NCBI GenBank assembly: GCA_009692065.1
Contig: SHZY01000031.1
Coordinates: 1 to 46,715 of the forward strand
Length of the DNA stretch: 46,715 nucleotides
DNA from: Gemmataceae bacterium
Lineage (GTDB): Bacteria > Planctomycetota > Planctomycetia > Gemmatales > Gemmataceae
Reading direction: 5' to 3'
Of the stretch, positions 31,678 to 41,572 are shown piece after piece. A program made the position numbers and the translations under genes. A model generated the notes under the pieces. It saw only the letters and a list, made by a program, of their open reading frames with translations. It made no database searches and was not told where the DNA came from. Each line of letters opens with the position of its first letter. Position 1 is the first letter of the stretch.

Positions 31678-32730
31678 ATGTCGTACACCTTCCGATCTAG
31701 CTTGCGCGGTCTTCCCTTCCTTCTATTCCCCTTGCTGGTCGCCTTGACCGTCACGACCGTCGATGGGCAAGAGAAAAAGCTGAAAGAACTGCAATGGTCG
31801 CACGCCTTCGATCTGGCGTGCCGCAAGAAAGACGAAGCGAACATCACCGACAAGACCACCCGCTGGGGCGTCGAGGCCTTCCGCGACAACAACACCGGCG
31901 GCGGCATCGGGCTGTACATCTCGCAAACCGGCAGCATCGCCATCGCCCCCAACTTCGCGAACCTGACTCCACCGCTCAAGCCCAGCAAGGGTCCTACCTG
32001 GCTCACCGGCAATGACCTCCCCGCCCGCAAGGCTGGCGTCCTCAAGTTCGAGAAGGATACCGCCGTCCATGCGATGGAGCTCTTCCGCGATCCCAATGCC
32101 GACAATTGGCTCTTCATCACCGAGACCGGTCTCATCGCCGCCACCAACGGCAAGCTCCATCCCGGCAAGACCGGCACCAACCCCAAGTGGGTTCATAGCG
32201 TCGATCTCGCCGTTCGCAAGGGGGGCGTCAAGGAATGGAAGGACGCCGCCAAGTTCGGCGTCGAGGTCTATCGCGATGCCAACACCAGCAACCTCATCTA
32301 CGTCACCCAGCACGGCTACATCGCCATCATCCCCGAAGAGAAAGAAGTCACCGGCGAAGGCAAGGCCCCCGAATGGCTACACGGCCTCGACCTCTCTTGC
32401 CGCAAGAGTGATGAGAAGTCGTTCACCAAGGACACCCGCAAGTTCGGCGTCGAAGTCTACAACGACGTCACGACCGGCAACCTGATCTTCATCACCGAAA
32501 CCGGCTGCATCGGCGTTGCTCCCGCCCCCGCCGGCGTCAAGGCCCCGACGCCCAAGGCCAAAGAGCCGGAGTGGACGCACGGCTTGAACGTGCGCTGCCG
32601 CCAGTTTGGTGAAAAGGACTTCTCGGATAAGACGCGCGCGTTCGGCGCCGAGGTCTTCCGTGACGAGAACATCGGCACCGTGATTTACGTCACTGAAGCG
32701 GGGAACATCGCGGTCATGGCCGCGAAGTAA
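31678..32730 (+). CDS. Secreted five-repeat protein, possible beta-propeller
   Basis: The 350-residue protein has a signal peptide (RGLPFLLFPLLVALTVTTVD, cleavage near 30). Five units of 50-65 residues follow, each with the pattern W-x-H-x-x-D-L, a basic C/A-R-K pair, F/G-V-E-V-Y/F-R-D, and I-Y-V/I-T-E-T-G-x-I-A. Examples are KFGVEVYRDANTSNLIYVTQ and KFGVEVYNDVTTGNLIFITE. Units start near residues 40, 106, 170, 233 and 300. Each probably forms one blade or sheet. I know no family name; it looks like a planctomycete secreted repeat family. The ATG has GAGGCTCC upstream. A 16-bp inverted repeat follows the stop. Confidence 0.8.
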   Translation: MSYTFRSSLRGLPFLLFPLLVALTVTTVDGQEKKLKELQWSHAFDLACRKKDEANITDKTTRWGVEAFRDNNTGGGIGLYISQTGSIAIAPNFANLTPPLKPSKGPTWLTGNDLPARKAGVLKFEKDTAVHAMELFRDPNADNWLFITETGLIAATNGKLHPGKTGTNPKWVHSVDLAVRKGGVKEWKDAAKFGVEVYRDANTSNLIYVTQHGYIAIIPEEKEVTGEGKAPEWLHGLDLSCRKSDEKSFTKDTRKFGVEVYNDVTTGNLIFITETGCIGVAPAPAGVKAPTPKAKEPEWTHGLNVRCRQFGEKDFSDKTRAFGAEVFRDENIGTVIYVTEAGNIAVMAAK

Positions 32731-32782
32731 GTCGCCAAATTCCAAGCACGCCGATAGCGGGCCCACTCTACTGCGGAGTGTA

Positions 32783-32832
32783 ATCCGCTCGGCGGTTTTG
32801 CGGCATTGAATGCGCGAAACCGCCGAGCGGAT
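32783..32832 (+). terminator. Perfect 16-bp inverted repeat after the five-repeat gene
   Basis: ATCCGCTCGGCGGTTT (32783-32798) pairs with 32817-32832. It begins about 50 bases after the stop at 32730, as expected for a terminator. No U-tract is present. Confidence 0.75.
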
Positions 32833-32986
32833 CATACGTTGTCAGCTATAACGAATCCCTGCCTCAGCGATTTCCGTTTGACAAACTGCGCTTTTTGTTG
32901 GAAAATTACTGTGCTGGACTTACCGTCCAGGCCCGATGGTCATTATTTCTTTTCCATCATCGACCCAAGTAGGGAGGGCAGTTTCC

Positions 32987-33925
32987 ATGAAGCGATCGTT
33001 ATGCGCGGCCCGCCGCGGGTTTACGCTGATCGAGCTGCTGGTGGTGATCGCGATCATTGCGATCCTGATCGCATTGCTGGTGCCCGCAGTGCAGAAAGTG
33101 CGCGAGGCGGCCAACCGGATCCAGTGCAGCAATAACATGAAGCAAGTCGTGTTGGCAACCCACAATCTATGCGATACGTACAAGACTCTGCCCCCCTTGG
33201 GCGCCCCCGACGGGTGGACGCCGATCACCAAGGCGGCAGGAGCGTATAACGGCGGCCCGTGGATGATCTTCAACTTCCTGCTGCCGTTTGTCGAACAGAA
33301 GCCTCTCTATGACAAGCAGACCCGCATGGCTTGTCCCCCAGGCGGCTACTGCGGCGGGCAGTACAACCAGACCGTCTCGACCTACCTGTGCCCCTCGGAC
33401 CCCAGCACGCAACCCAACGGCTACAGCTATACGACCTACGGCGGCGCCAACGGCTTCTCGGTTAGCAATTACGCCGCCAACTACTACGTCTTCGGCAACC
33501 CCACGGCCAGCAGCGATTACTATCGGGTGCAGGGGGCCAATAGCTGGCCTGCCTCCATTCAGGATGGCGTTTCCCAGACCATCTTCTACGGTGAGGTCTA
33601 CGGCTCGTGCGGCTACTGGGGCAACGCAAGCTATGCCGCCGCTTCGCTGTGGGCCGACGCGACGCTCCCCTGGCGGCCGACCATGTGCCACAACACCACC
33701 TTCAAGGATTTGCCTTATGGCTACGCTCCTTGTCACCTGTTCCAGGTCCAGCCAAAAATGTTCACGACCTGCGACCCGGCCCGTGGCCAAACGCCGCACA
33801 CGGGAGGCATGAACGTGGGCATGGGCGACGGCAGTGTGAAGTTCGTATCCTGGAGCGTTAGCGCAGCGAGCTGGGCGGCGGCGTGCGATCCACGCGACAA
33901 TGCTGCGCCCGGCAGCGATTTCTAG
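32987..33925 (+). CDS. DUF1559 protein with prepilin-type N-terminus
   Basis: The 312-residue protein begins with a type IV prepilin signal, [20 protein letters not shown], cut by prepilin peptidase between Gly and Phe. The linker [20 protein letters not shown] and the C-terminal [16 protein letters not shown] are hallmarks of DUF1559, a family hugely expanded in planctomycetes. Such proteins are thought to form pseudopilus-like surface or secretion structures. The ATG at 32987 has GGGAGGG upstream and places the signal correctly; the 5' extension is not used. A small lipoprotein gene follows, the usual arrangement for DUF1559 genes in planctomycetes. Confidence 0.96.
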   Translation: MKRSLCAARRGFTLIELLVVIAIIAILIALLVPAVQKVREAANRIQCSNNMKQVVLATHNLCDTYKTLPPLGAPDGWTPITKAAGAYNGGPWMIFNFLLPFVEQKPLYDKQTRMACPPGGYCGGQYNQTVSTYLCPSDPSTQPNGYSYTTYGGANGFSVSNYAANYYVFGNPTASSDYYRVQGANSWPASIQDGVSQTIFYGEVYGSCGYWGNASYAAASLWADATLPWRPTMCHNTTFKDLPYGYAPCHLFQVQPKMFTTCDPARGQTPHTGGMNVGMGDGSVKFVSWSVSAASWAAACDPRDNAAPGSDF

Positions 33926-34020
33926 TTTTTTTCTGCCGTTTTGCCGCTCGCCTTGATCGAGCGGGACCGGCAAGTACCTACTCGCCAAAGGCGAACGGCC
34001 AAGATTTCCATTGGACAAAT

Positions 34021-34440
34021 ATGCTCCACTCGACACGCTGCTTGTTTGTCTGGCTCGTTGCTGTGCTGATGTCGATTGTGGTCGGTTGCAGCAGTGGACC
34101 GGCGCTGCCCAAGACTTATGCGGCCGGCGGCACGGTGACGGAAAAAGGCGGACAGGTCCTGAAGGGCGGGACGATCCATTTCATGACGAAGAGCGATCCC
34201 TTGCTGCGCGTGACCGCGTCGATCAAGGATGACGGCACGTTCAGCCTGTTCACGCTGAAGGATACGTCCAAGGCGGACGGCGCGCCGGACGGGGAATATG
34301 AGGTTGAAATTCATCTGCCGCTCAGCCAGGACAAGAGCGGCGGACTGGCCGACCCGCACAAGGGCGTGGCTCCCATCAGGCTTCCTGCCACCTACACCGT
34401 CAAGGCGGAGCCCAACCACTTCAAGATAGTGTTGCCCTGA
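34021..34440 (+). CDS. Small lipoprotein paired with the DUF1559 gene
   Basis: The 139-residue product has a signal and lipobox (CLFVWLVAVLMSIVVGCSSG, Cys near residue 23). A single beta-sandwich follows that resembles a carboxypeptidase-regulatory/transthyretin-like domain (YAAGGTVTEKGGQVLKGGTI, DGTFSLFTLKDTSKADGAPD, GEYEVEIHLPL). These lipoproteins regularly sit after DUF1559 genes and probably anchor or assist the pseudopilus-like product. The frame is open further upstream into the DUF1559 end, but the lipobox sets the start at 34021. The ribosome binding site is weak. Confidence 0.8.
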   Translation: MLHSTRCLFVWLVAVLMSIVVGCSSGPALPKTYAAGGTVTEKGGQVLKGGTIHFMTKSDPLLRVTASIKDDGTFSLFTLKDTSKADGAPDGEYEVEIHLPLSQDKSGGLADPHKGVAPIRLPATYTVKAEPNHFKIVLP

Positions 34441-34481
34441 TTCTTGCCACCCTCTCCCTTCGGGAAAGGTGAACAGACGGC

Positions 34482-35882
34482 TCACCCCCCCAGCTGCCGT
34501 TCGATCTGCTCGATGATGTCGCCTACCGGCATGATGCGTTTGCCAAGCTGGAGCGTGAGGTTGCCTGCCAGCCACTGGCGCACGCGTTTCTCCCCCGCCA
34601 CCACGGTGCTGTGGTTACGGCCGCCGAAATGCGTGCCGACTTCGCTGTAGGTAGCGCTGGTGTGCTTGCGTGCCAGGTACATCGCCAGCATGCGTGGGTA
34701 GCTGTAAATCCATTGCCGTTTCTTGGAAAACAACAACTCACGCGAGATGCCGAGCACTTCACACACCACGTGTTCAACGTCTTCCAGATTCACGAGCCGA
34801 ATGGAGTGGCGCAACAGATCGCCGAGCGCTTCGCGTGCCAGGTCGACATCGACAGACTTGGCGGACATCTTGCCCAGATGCACGACGCTGTGGACCGCTC
34901 CCTCAAGCTCGCGCACGTTGTTGCGGAGGTGCTCGGCGAGGAATTCCAGCACGTCATTCGGTAGCCCGCCCGCCTTGAACGCTTTAGCCCGCAGGATGTC
35001 GAGTCGGGTGGCGCGATCCGGCGTGGCCAGGCTCCACACAGCGCCGCCTACCAGGCGATCGGTCAATTCCGGCAGAAAATGGTCGGCCAGGCGCGGATGG
35101 CAGTCGCTCGTCAAAACGACCGGTCGCCCGTCGATCTGGAGGGCGTCGAGCGTGTGCAGAAACTCTTCTTGCGTTGCCCACTTCTTCGCAAAAAAGCCGA
35201 CGTCATCGAGGAACAGCGCGTCGGCATCGCGGAATTGTTTGCGGAAGGTGCTGAGCTTTTGCTGCTGCATCGCCTGCACGAAGCGATTGGTGAAATCCTC
35301 GGCGGTGAGAAAAAGGGTGCGCCAATCGGGGAAGCGGCGTGCGAGCCCGGCGCAAATACCTTCCAGGAGATACGTCTTGCCGGTGCCCACGGCGCCATGC
35401 AAAACAAGCGGAATTGGGCAATCTCCGGGTGCCTCGACGAGGCTGAGGGCCGAGGCATGCGCAACGCGATTGCACGAGCCGACGACGAAGTCTTGCAGCA
35501 GACGCCAGCGCCGTTGCCGTGCCGGCCGCTGCCGCGCCGCTGCTGTTGAATGCGGAATACCGGCTACCGCCGACTCTGCGCTCGGATTTTTGTTTTGCGC
35601 CTCGGTCTGGCGCTCGCGCGCCGCCTGGAAAAGCTCGGGATCAATGGCGAAACGCACAGCCGCCGACGCGCCAAGCACGTCCGCCGCTGCTGACTTCACG
35701 TCAGCGCCAAACGTCTTTTGCAGCCAATCCTGCAAGAACAGGTTGGGTACGCCGACCGTGAGTTGGTCGTCGGTACAGACGAATATTGTTTTGCCGGCAA
35801 ACCAGAGACTGAACCGAGATTCCCCAATCCGTTGGCTGAGGGCATGCACCACCGCCGCCACGATATCAATAGTGGTAGTCAA
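34482..35882 (-). CDS. dnaA: Chromosomal replication initiator protein DnaA
   Basis: This 466-residue DnaA has the AAA+ ATPase (Walker A GAVGTGKTYLL near residue 162, Walker B LFLDDVGFF near 223, a sensor region DRLVGGAVWSL). It ends in the domain IV DNA-binding helix-turn-helix (about 397-430, TYSEVGTHFGGRNHSTVV). It opens DNA at the origin by binding DnaA boxes. Domain I (RIGESRFSLWFAGKTIFVCT) and a short linker are present. It starts with TTG, preceded by an ideal AGGAGG five bases away, a combination that may tune its amount. dnaN and recF are not adjacent, and the upstream 290 bases contain no DnaA boxes that I can see. It is the only replication-initiation gene in the window. Confidence 0.95.
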   Translation of the reverse strand: MTTTIDIVAAVVHALSQRIGESRFSLWFAGKTIFVCTDDQLTVGVPNLFLQDWLQKTFGADVKSAAADVLGASAAVRFAIDPELFQAARERQTEAQNKNPSAESAVAGIPHSTAAARQRPARQRRWRLLQDFVVGSCNRVAHASALSLVEAPGDCPIPLVLHGAVGTGKTYLLEGICAGLARRFPDWRTLFLTAEDFTNRFVQAMQQQKLSTFRKQFRDADALFLDDVGFFAKKWATQEEFLHTLDALQIDGRPVVLTSDCHPRLADHFLPELTDRLVGGAVWSLATPDRATRLDILRAKAFKAGGLPNDVLEFLAEHLRNNVRELEGAVHSVVHLGKMSAKSVDVDLAREALGDLLRHSIRLVNLEDVEHVVCEVLGISRELLFSKKRQWIYSYPRMLAMYLARKHTSATYSEVGTHFGGRNHSTVVAGEKRVRQWLAGNLTLQLGKRIMPVGDIIEQIERQLGG

Positions 35883-36174
35883 TCTTTCCTCCTGGGCGCG
35901 GATTCTCCGCGGGTTCGTTTCAGGAACCGAAGATCAAGAGTCGCGCGGCGACCGGATGGGAAATCCGTATGCCCCGCTCGGAGAAAATGGGATTCGTCTC
36001 TGTATTGTAGGGTGGTGGCAGAAAGTGCAATGGAATCAAGCGAGCGAGTTGCGTAGAGACGAAGAAAATCGTGCGAAGACGTCGGAAAAAAAAATTGTGC
36101 CGCGCCAGGGCACGCCAGCTGGACGAAAAAACAGGCCTCGCCCCCCCGGCGCCAAGCAGGTTGCAATCAAATGC
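35883..36174 (-). promoter_or_regulatory. dnaA upstream region with a possible sigma-70-like promoter
   Basis: On the minus strand TTGCAC (36030-36025) and TACAAT (36009-36004) are 15 bases apart, about 120 bases before the dnaA start. The spacing is shorter than the optimal 17, so this is only a suggestion. A run of nine A (about 36088-36096) and a run of seven C (about 36142-36148) lie nearby. No gene is seen. Confidence 0.3.
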
Positions 36175-37386
<1,212 letters not shown>

Positions 37387-37407
37387 GTGTGTACCCAGGC
37401 CTTGGTC

Positions 37408-37489
37408 GGCGAGCCGAGCCGCGTAAGCGGCCGAGTGAGGCGCACGGAATCTGGATGCTCAACCGGTTCCTCATGGAGCTCGGCTCGCC
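37408..37489. repeat. Inverted repeat between permease and ATPase genes
   Basis: GGCGAGCCGAGC (37408-37419) and GCTCGGCTCGCC (37478-37489) are perfect 12-bp arms with 58 bases between. It lies within the transporter operon, so it may set the ratio of ATPase to permease or protect the upstream mRNA from 3' decay. Confidence 0.65.
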
Positions 37490-37495
37490 TGCAGT

Positions 37496-38242
37496 CTAAG
37501 ACGCCGAGCTATACAGCGGCGGAAACTGAGCCGTCACACCGGCTGCATCGGGGCCGCGGCGATAATCGTTGGCGATCAGGCCGTCGCACACGGTGATCTG
37601 GCGTGGCGCTCTTTCAGCAACGGCGGCGTCGTGCGTCACCATCACGATCGTTTGGCCCAGCTCGCGGTTGAGCCGTTCGAACTCCGTGAGGATTTCCTGC
37701 CCCGTCTTGGAGTCGAGGTTGCCCGTCGGCTCGTCGGCGAACAGGATTTGCGGATCGTTGACGAGGGCCCGGGCAATGGCGGCGCGCTGCTGCTGGCCGC
37801 CCGACATCTGGTTCGGCATGTGAAACGCACGGTTGGAGAGACCGACCAGGTCGAGCATCCTCAGGGCCTTCGCGCGCCGCCGCGCCGGCGACAGGCCGGA
37901 GTAGACCAGCGGCATCTCGACATTCTCAATGGCGGTCATGCGCTTGAGCAAGTTGAAGCCCTGGAAGACGAAGCCGAGCTTGCGATTGCGCAAGAGGGCG
38001 AGGGCCGTCTTGTTCAAACGCTGGACATTGTCGCCGTCGAGGTAGTAATTCCCCTCGGTGGGCCGATCGAGGCAGCCGAGGATGTTCATGAGCGTAGACT
38101 TGCCCGACCCGCTCGACCCGCGAATAGTAACGAACTCGCCCGCATGGATCTTGAGCGAGACGCCGTTCAGGGCCCGGACTTCGTCGGCGGCGCCCCGGCC
38201 ATAGATCTTGGCGACGTTCACTAACTCGATGACGATGCGCAT
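37496..38242 (-). CDS. ABC transporter ATP-binding protein of the MacAB-like operon
   Basis: The 248-residue ATPase has Walker [16 protein letters not shown] (about residues 40-54), a Q-loop in GFVFQGFNLL, signature [18 protein letters not shown] (about 146-163) and Walker [14 protein letters not shown]. The tail PDAAGVTAQFPPLYSSAS is specific to this protein. It would energise the permease encoded 109 bases downstream and is preceded by the adaptor gene with 24 bases between. It resembles the orphan ATPase at 5533. Confidence 0.94.
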   Translation of the reverse strand: MRIVIELVNVAKIYGRGAADEVRALNGVSLKIHAGEFVTIRGSSGSGKSTLMNILGCLDRPTEGNYYLDGDNVQRLNKTALALLRNRKLGFVFQGFNLLKRMTAIENVEMPLVYSGLSPARRRAKALRMLDLVGLSNRAFHMPNQMSGGQQQRAAIARALVNDPQILFADEPTGNLDSKTGQEILTEFERLNRELGQTIVMVTHDAAVAERAPRQITVCDGLIANDYRRGPDAAGVTAQFPPLYSSAS

Positions 38243-38266
38243 AGGTGGTTTCGTGGCGGCTTGGCG

Positions 38267-39607
38267 TTAGAGTTTTACACTGGGTGATTGATCGAGGAAC
38301 CCAGGTGCCCGCGCCGGCGGGGCCTTGATGATGACGCGCAACGTTTGCGTCGGCGTGCGGCCCGGCTCCCATTCGAGGATCTCATTGCCTTCGGCGTCCT
38401 TGAGCGCGAGTTCGCCGCTCCGGGCGCCTATGCGGGCAAAGACCGGTGTCGGCTGCTGGGCCGTCTGGTCCCAGACCCACAGAATGTGCCAATCCTTGGC
38501 GTCGGGCCGTTTCTTCCATTCGGCAATGCGTGTCCTGGCCGCCGCGGTATGGTAGGCGTTTTCGAGCGCGAAGTTGAGGGCCTCTACCGGCACGCTCCAG
38601 GCGTTCTGGTGCTCGTAGCGAACGATGTCAATCGACGCAGTCATGCCGGGCCGCAGCTGCCATTCGTCGGTCTTGGGGTCTTTCTTATTCTTGACTTCGA
38701 TCACCGTGTCGTAGTAGACGGCGCCCTTGATGTTGCTGGCGAGCGGCCGGATCTTCTTGACGACGCCCTCGAACTCGCTGTCTTCGTCGTTGTAATTCTT
38801 GATCTTGAAAAACGCGGTTAGTTCCCGCTTGATCTTGTTGATATCCCCTTCGGCTACCTGCGCGCGTACCTCGACGATGTCTAGACTGCCGGCGAGGATG
38901 AAGAGCGGTCCGCCCTGGGGGCCGACCATCTGGCCTTCGTTTGCCTTGCGGTCGAGGATCAGGAACTCACGCTTGAGCAACCCTTGCGACGAGAAGGAGA
39001 GGCCGGGAACGCGGATGCGGGTCATATCGCGCACCAGTTCCGCTTCCTTGCGTGCGGTTTGCGAGGCTTGCTTCTTGGCGTGGGCGACATCGATGCCCGC
39101 GTCGGCCGCCTTGACGCCGGCCTTGGCCGATTCGAGCTGCGCAAGCGCCAGCTCCCGTTCGTGACGGAGTCCACCGGCAGCCTTGATCTCGTTTTGTATG
39201 TCGAGGTTGCGCTGGGCAGCCTTCTGGTTGGCGACCGCTTGCGCCTGCGCCGCCTGCGCCTGCAGAACGGCGGCGTCCGCCAGCTTGATGCCGTTGAGGG
39301 CTTCCTCGATCTTGAGCACAATTTGCCGATCGTCCAGTTGGGCAAGCTCCTTGCCTTCGACAACGACGTCGCCGATGCGCCCGGAGATGTGCACGATGGA
39401 TCCAGCCGTCTCGCTGCTGACGACCACGGTCTCGCGAGGCTCCACCAGCCCGGTGGCGCTGACGATGTCGCGGATGGTCGTGCGGCGAACCTCGGCGAAG
39501 GCAAGAGTTTTCTCGGATAACAGCTGAGGGCCGATGCCGATCAGCCAGTAATAGAGCCCGCCGGCGAGTGCGGAGATGCCGACCAGGATCGACAGCCATT
39601 TTTTCAC
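38267..39607 (-). CDS. HlyD/MacA-type periplasmic adaptor protein
   Basis: The 446-residue adaptor has a single N-terminal anchor (LSILVGISALAGGLYYWLIG). The beta-barrel/lipoyl part follows (TRETVVVSSETAGSIVHIS, with VVEGKELAQLDD), then a long coiled-coil hairpin (about residues 100-195, Ala/Gln/Lys-rich) and a C-terminal barrel with LRPGMTASIDIVRYEHQN. It links an inner-membrane transporter to outer layers. It starts with GTG, with AAGG about ten bases upstream. It is the first gene of the adaptor-ATPase-permease operon, and the 39608-39913 gap between it and the divergent glycosyltransferase probably holds its promoter. Confidence 0.92.
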   Translation of the reverse strand: MKKWLSILVGISALAGGLYYWLIGIGPQLLSEKTLAFAEVRRTTIRDIVSATGLVEPRETVVVSSETAGSIVHISGRIGDVVVEGKELAQLDDRQIVLKIEEALNGIKLADAAVLQAQAAQAQAVANQKAAQRNLDIQNEIKAAGGLRHERELALAQLESAKAGVKAADAGIDVAHAKKQASQTARKEAELVRDMTRIRVPGLSFSSQGLLKREFLILDRKANEGQMVGPQGGPLFILAGSLDIVEVRAQVAEGDINKIKRELTAFFKIKNYNDEDSEFEGVVKKIRPLASNIKGAVYYDTVIEVKNKKDPKTDEWQLRPGMTASIDIVRYEHQNAWSVPVEALNFALENAYHTAAARTRIAEWKKRPDAKDWHILWVWDQTAQQPTPVFARIGARSGELALKDAEGNEILEWEPGRTPTQTLRVIIKAPPARAPGFLDQSPSVKL

Positions 39608-39913
39608 GATGTTGCAACCTTGCTTTGGTGCGTGGAAATTGCCTGCTTAATTCATCGCCCGTTCTGAGCGATTGGCTGAGAGAGGCGAGCAGGTTCCGCG
39701 CGCGCCCGCAGAAGCTACCACACGTAAGTTACACATAATCCTCACATTCGGCAGGTCTGACGCGGAAATTCGCGAAAAATGGGCAAGCTGTGTGGATCAG
39801 CCGGATCGCGACACCCGGCATTGCATCGTATCGGGGAAACCGCGTACAATGCCCCCGCTGCTCACCCGACCCACGCGGGAATGGGCAGTAAGACCCCAAG
39901 GAAGGAGCCTGCC
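39608..39913. other. Divergent intergenic region
   Basis: No gene is visible in this 306-bp stretch between the adaptor (minus) and glycosyltransferase (plus). A plus frame is open from 39779 but resembles no protein before the TTG at 39914. The region should hold both promoters, but I cannot single out convincing boxes. Confidence 0.5.
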
Positions 39914-40954
39914 TTGTCCGCTGTGCCGCCCTTCATCCACGCTGCGCCGGAAACGCATGCGCCGGCTGTTTCGAGCCCGGCCAAGGCGCTTGGCACTCCC
40001 CGACTGTCGGTGGTGATCGTCAACTATCGCCAGTGGGACAAGACCGAAGAACTCGTTCGGCATCTGCAAGATTCCGCCGCCATGCGCTGCGGCGACGCCG
40101 AGATCGTCATCGTCGATAATCATTCCCCGCCGCACCCGATCGTCAAACGGCTCCGCCGCCTGCCCAACGTGTCGCTCAGGTGCTGGCCGAGCAATCGCGG
40201 TTTCGCACAGGCGGTCAACGAAGGTTGCCGGCTCAGCGAGGGCGATTGGTTCTTATTGCTGAATCCGGATACGACGCCGTCAGAAGAATTCCTCGACGGC
40301 GTGATGACAATGCTCAATCGACTCGAAGCCAACGCGGGCATCGTCGGCTTCCACCTGCGCAACAGCGACGGCTCGCGCCAGCTCTCGGCGGGGCCATTTC
40401 CCACGCTTTTGTCCACGTTGGCCCGCATCGTGTTGCCGCGCAACCGGCGGAAGTACCATGCGCTTCGCACGCAAGAGCGCTGCCGGGTCGCCTGGGTGAC
40501 GGGTTGCTGCCTGCTCGTGCGCCGGGAATGCCTGTGCGACCTCGGCGGGCTGGATGAGGATTTCTTTCTGTATTACGAGGACGTCGATCTGTGCCGGCGC
40601 GCCCAGGAACGCGGCTGGTCGGTATGGTATGATCCCAACCTGAACGTCGTGCATCACCACCCCTTGCATCAACGAGCGATCCCGGCAGTGCTGCGGATGG
40701 TGACTCGGCACTCGCTGATGACGTACGCCGCCAAGCATTGGCCAGGCTGGCAGTTCCGTGTGCTCACGCGGATCGTGCAAGTCGAGACGAGCCTGCGCCG
40801 CCTGCGCGCCTGGTGGGAGGGCGATGGTCAGGACGCCAAGCTGCTCGCCACGCTCGCCGACATTTGCCGGGACCTGCGCCGCAAGGACAACGTGATGGCC
40901 AGGCAACGTATTGAGGAGGCGATCCGCCACCGCGACGTCCGCATTGGCGTGTGA
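39914..40954 (+). CDS. Family 2 glycosyltransferase (rhamnosyltransferase-like)
   Basis: The 346-residue enzyme has a GT-A fold: LSVVIVNYRQWDKTEELVRH, VIVDNHSPPHPIVK, then NRGFAQAVNEGC and the metal-binding LLLNPDTTPSEEFL. It continues with VTGCCLLVRRECL and the acceptor motif GGLDEDFFLYYEDVDLCRRA. This arrangement is typical of WbbL-like transferases, which add rhamnose or a similar sugar to a cell-surface polysaccharide. The C-terminal 80 residues are helical and basic. I take TTG 39914 as start: it has AAGGAAGGAG upstream and lies near the first homologous residues, whereas the open frame from 39779 is unlike the family. No other polysaccharide genes adjoin it. Confidence 0.9.
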   Translation: MSAVPPFIHAAPETHAPAVSSPAKALGTPRLSVVIVNYRQWDKTEELVRHLQDSAAMRCGDAEIVIVDNHSPPHPIVKRLRRLPNVSLRCWPSNRGFAQAVNEGCRLSEGDWFLLLNPDTTPSEEFLDGVMTMLNRLEANAGIVGFHLRNSDGSRQLSAGPFPTLLSTLARIVLPRNRRKYHALRTQERCRVAWVTGCCLLVRRECLCDLGGLDEDFFLYYEDVDLCRRAQERGWSVWYDPNLNVVHHHPLHQRAIPAVLRMVTRHSLMTYAAKHWPGWQFRVLTRIVQVETSLRRLRAWWEGDGQDAKLLATLADICRDLRRKDNVMARQRIEEAIRHRDVRIGV

Positions 40955-41047
40955 GCGCGTTCGTCTTGACAGGAAACGCGGTCTTCGACCACACTGTGTA
41001 GGGATTCATTGCCTATTGCGGTTCAAGAAAATATGGAGAGGATTCCC

Positions 41048-41512
41048 ATGAAAAAGCTCGTCTTGCTTGCCACCGGTCTCGCGTTCGCGTTTTGTTTGCC
41101 GCGCGACGTCCTCTCGCAAAACAAGGTCACGCGCAGCGTCACCAACGACGCGATCGAGAAAATCCTGCAAAGCCTGGAGGTCAAGTTCCAGAAGGGCGAG
41201 CGCAAGGACAAAGACAACAACGTCATGTACTTCGACTTCACACGCGGCAATTCGCAGGTACGCCTCTTGAACTACGGCACCGACCTGTGGCTTGAATCCA
41301 CCTTTGACAAGAAGCTGAAGCTCGAAGACGTCAACCGCTGGAACGCCGAGGCGAAGTTCAGCCGGCTGGTATTGGTCGAGGAGAAAGACAAGACGGTTCT
41401 GTCGCTCGAATCGCAGCTCGATTGCCTAGGCGGCGTGACCGACGCGATGATCAAGCAATACATCAACCGCTTCGACGAGGAAGCCAAGAAATTTGCGAAG
41501 TTCGCGAAATGA
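41048..41512 (+). CDS. Secreted single YbjN-domain protein
   Basis: The 154-residue protein has a signal peptide (MKKLVLLATGLAFAFCLP, cleavage about residue 25) and one YbjN-like domain (about 30-150): TNDAIEKILQSLEVKFQKGE, MYFDFTRGNSQVRLLNYGTD, LEDVNRWNAEAKFSRLVL and SLESQLDCLGGVTDAMIKQY. YbjN domains resemble type III secretion chaperones; their role in secreted planctomycete proteins is unknown. The ATG at 41048 has GGAGAGG upstream. The next gene carries two more copies of the same domain. Confidence 0.82.
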   Translation: MKKLVLLATGLAFAFCLPRDVLSQNKVTRSVTNDAIEKILQSLEVKFQKGERKDKDNNVMYFDFTRGNSQVRLLNYGTDLWLESTFDKKLKLEDVNRWNAEAKFSRLVLVEEKDKTVLSLESQLDCLGGVTDAMIKQYINRFDEEAKKFAKFAK

Positions 41513-41523
41513 CCCGCCAAGCC

Positions 41524-41552
41524 CCGGGATGAGCGCCGCGATTCCTGGGGGT
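41524..41552. repeat. Imperfect hairpin of the dispersed CCCNGGGA family
   Basis: CCCCGGGA and TCCTGGGG (about 41524-41552) form an 8-bp stem with one mismatch. The leading word CAAGCCCCGGGATGAG matches the start of the element at 24725 (CAAGCCCTGGGATGAG). Confidence 0.5.
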
Positions 41553-41572
41553 AAACGATACCGAGGTAATCC

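Noticed and set aside
39779..39913. Upstream extension of the glycosyltransferase
   Set aside because: The 45 extra residues have no resemblance to the family, and a good ribosome binding site precedes TTG 39914.
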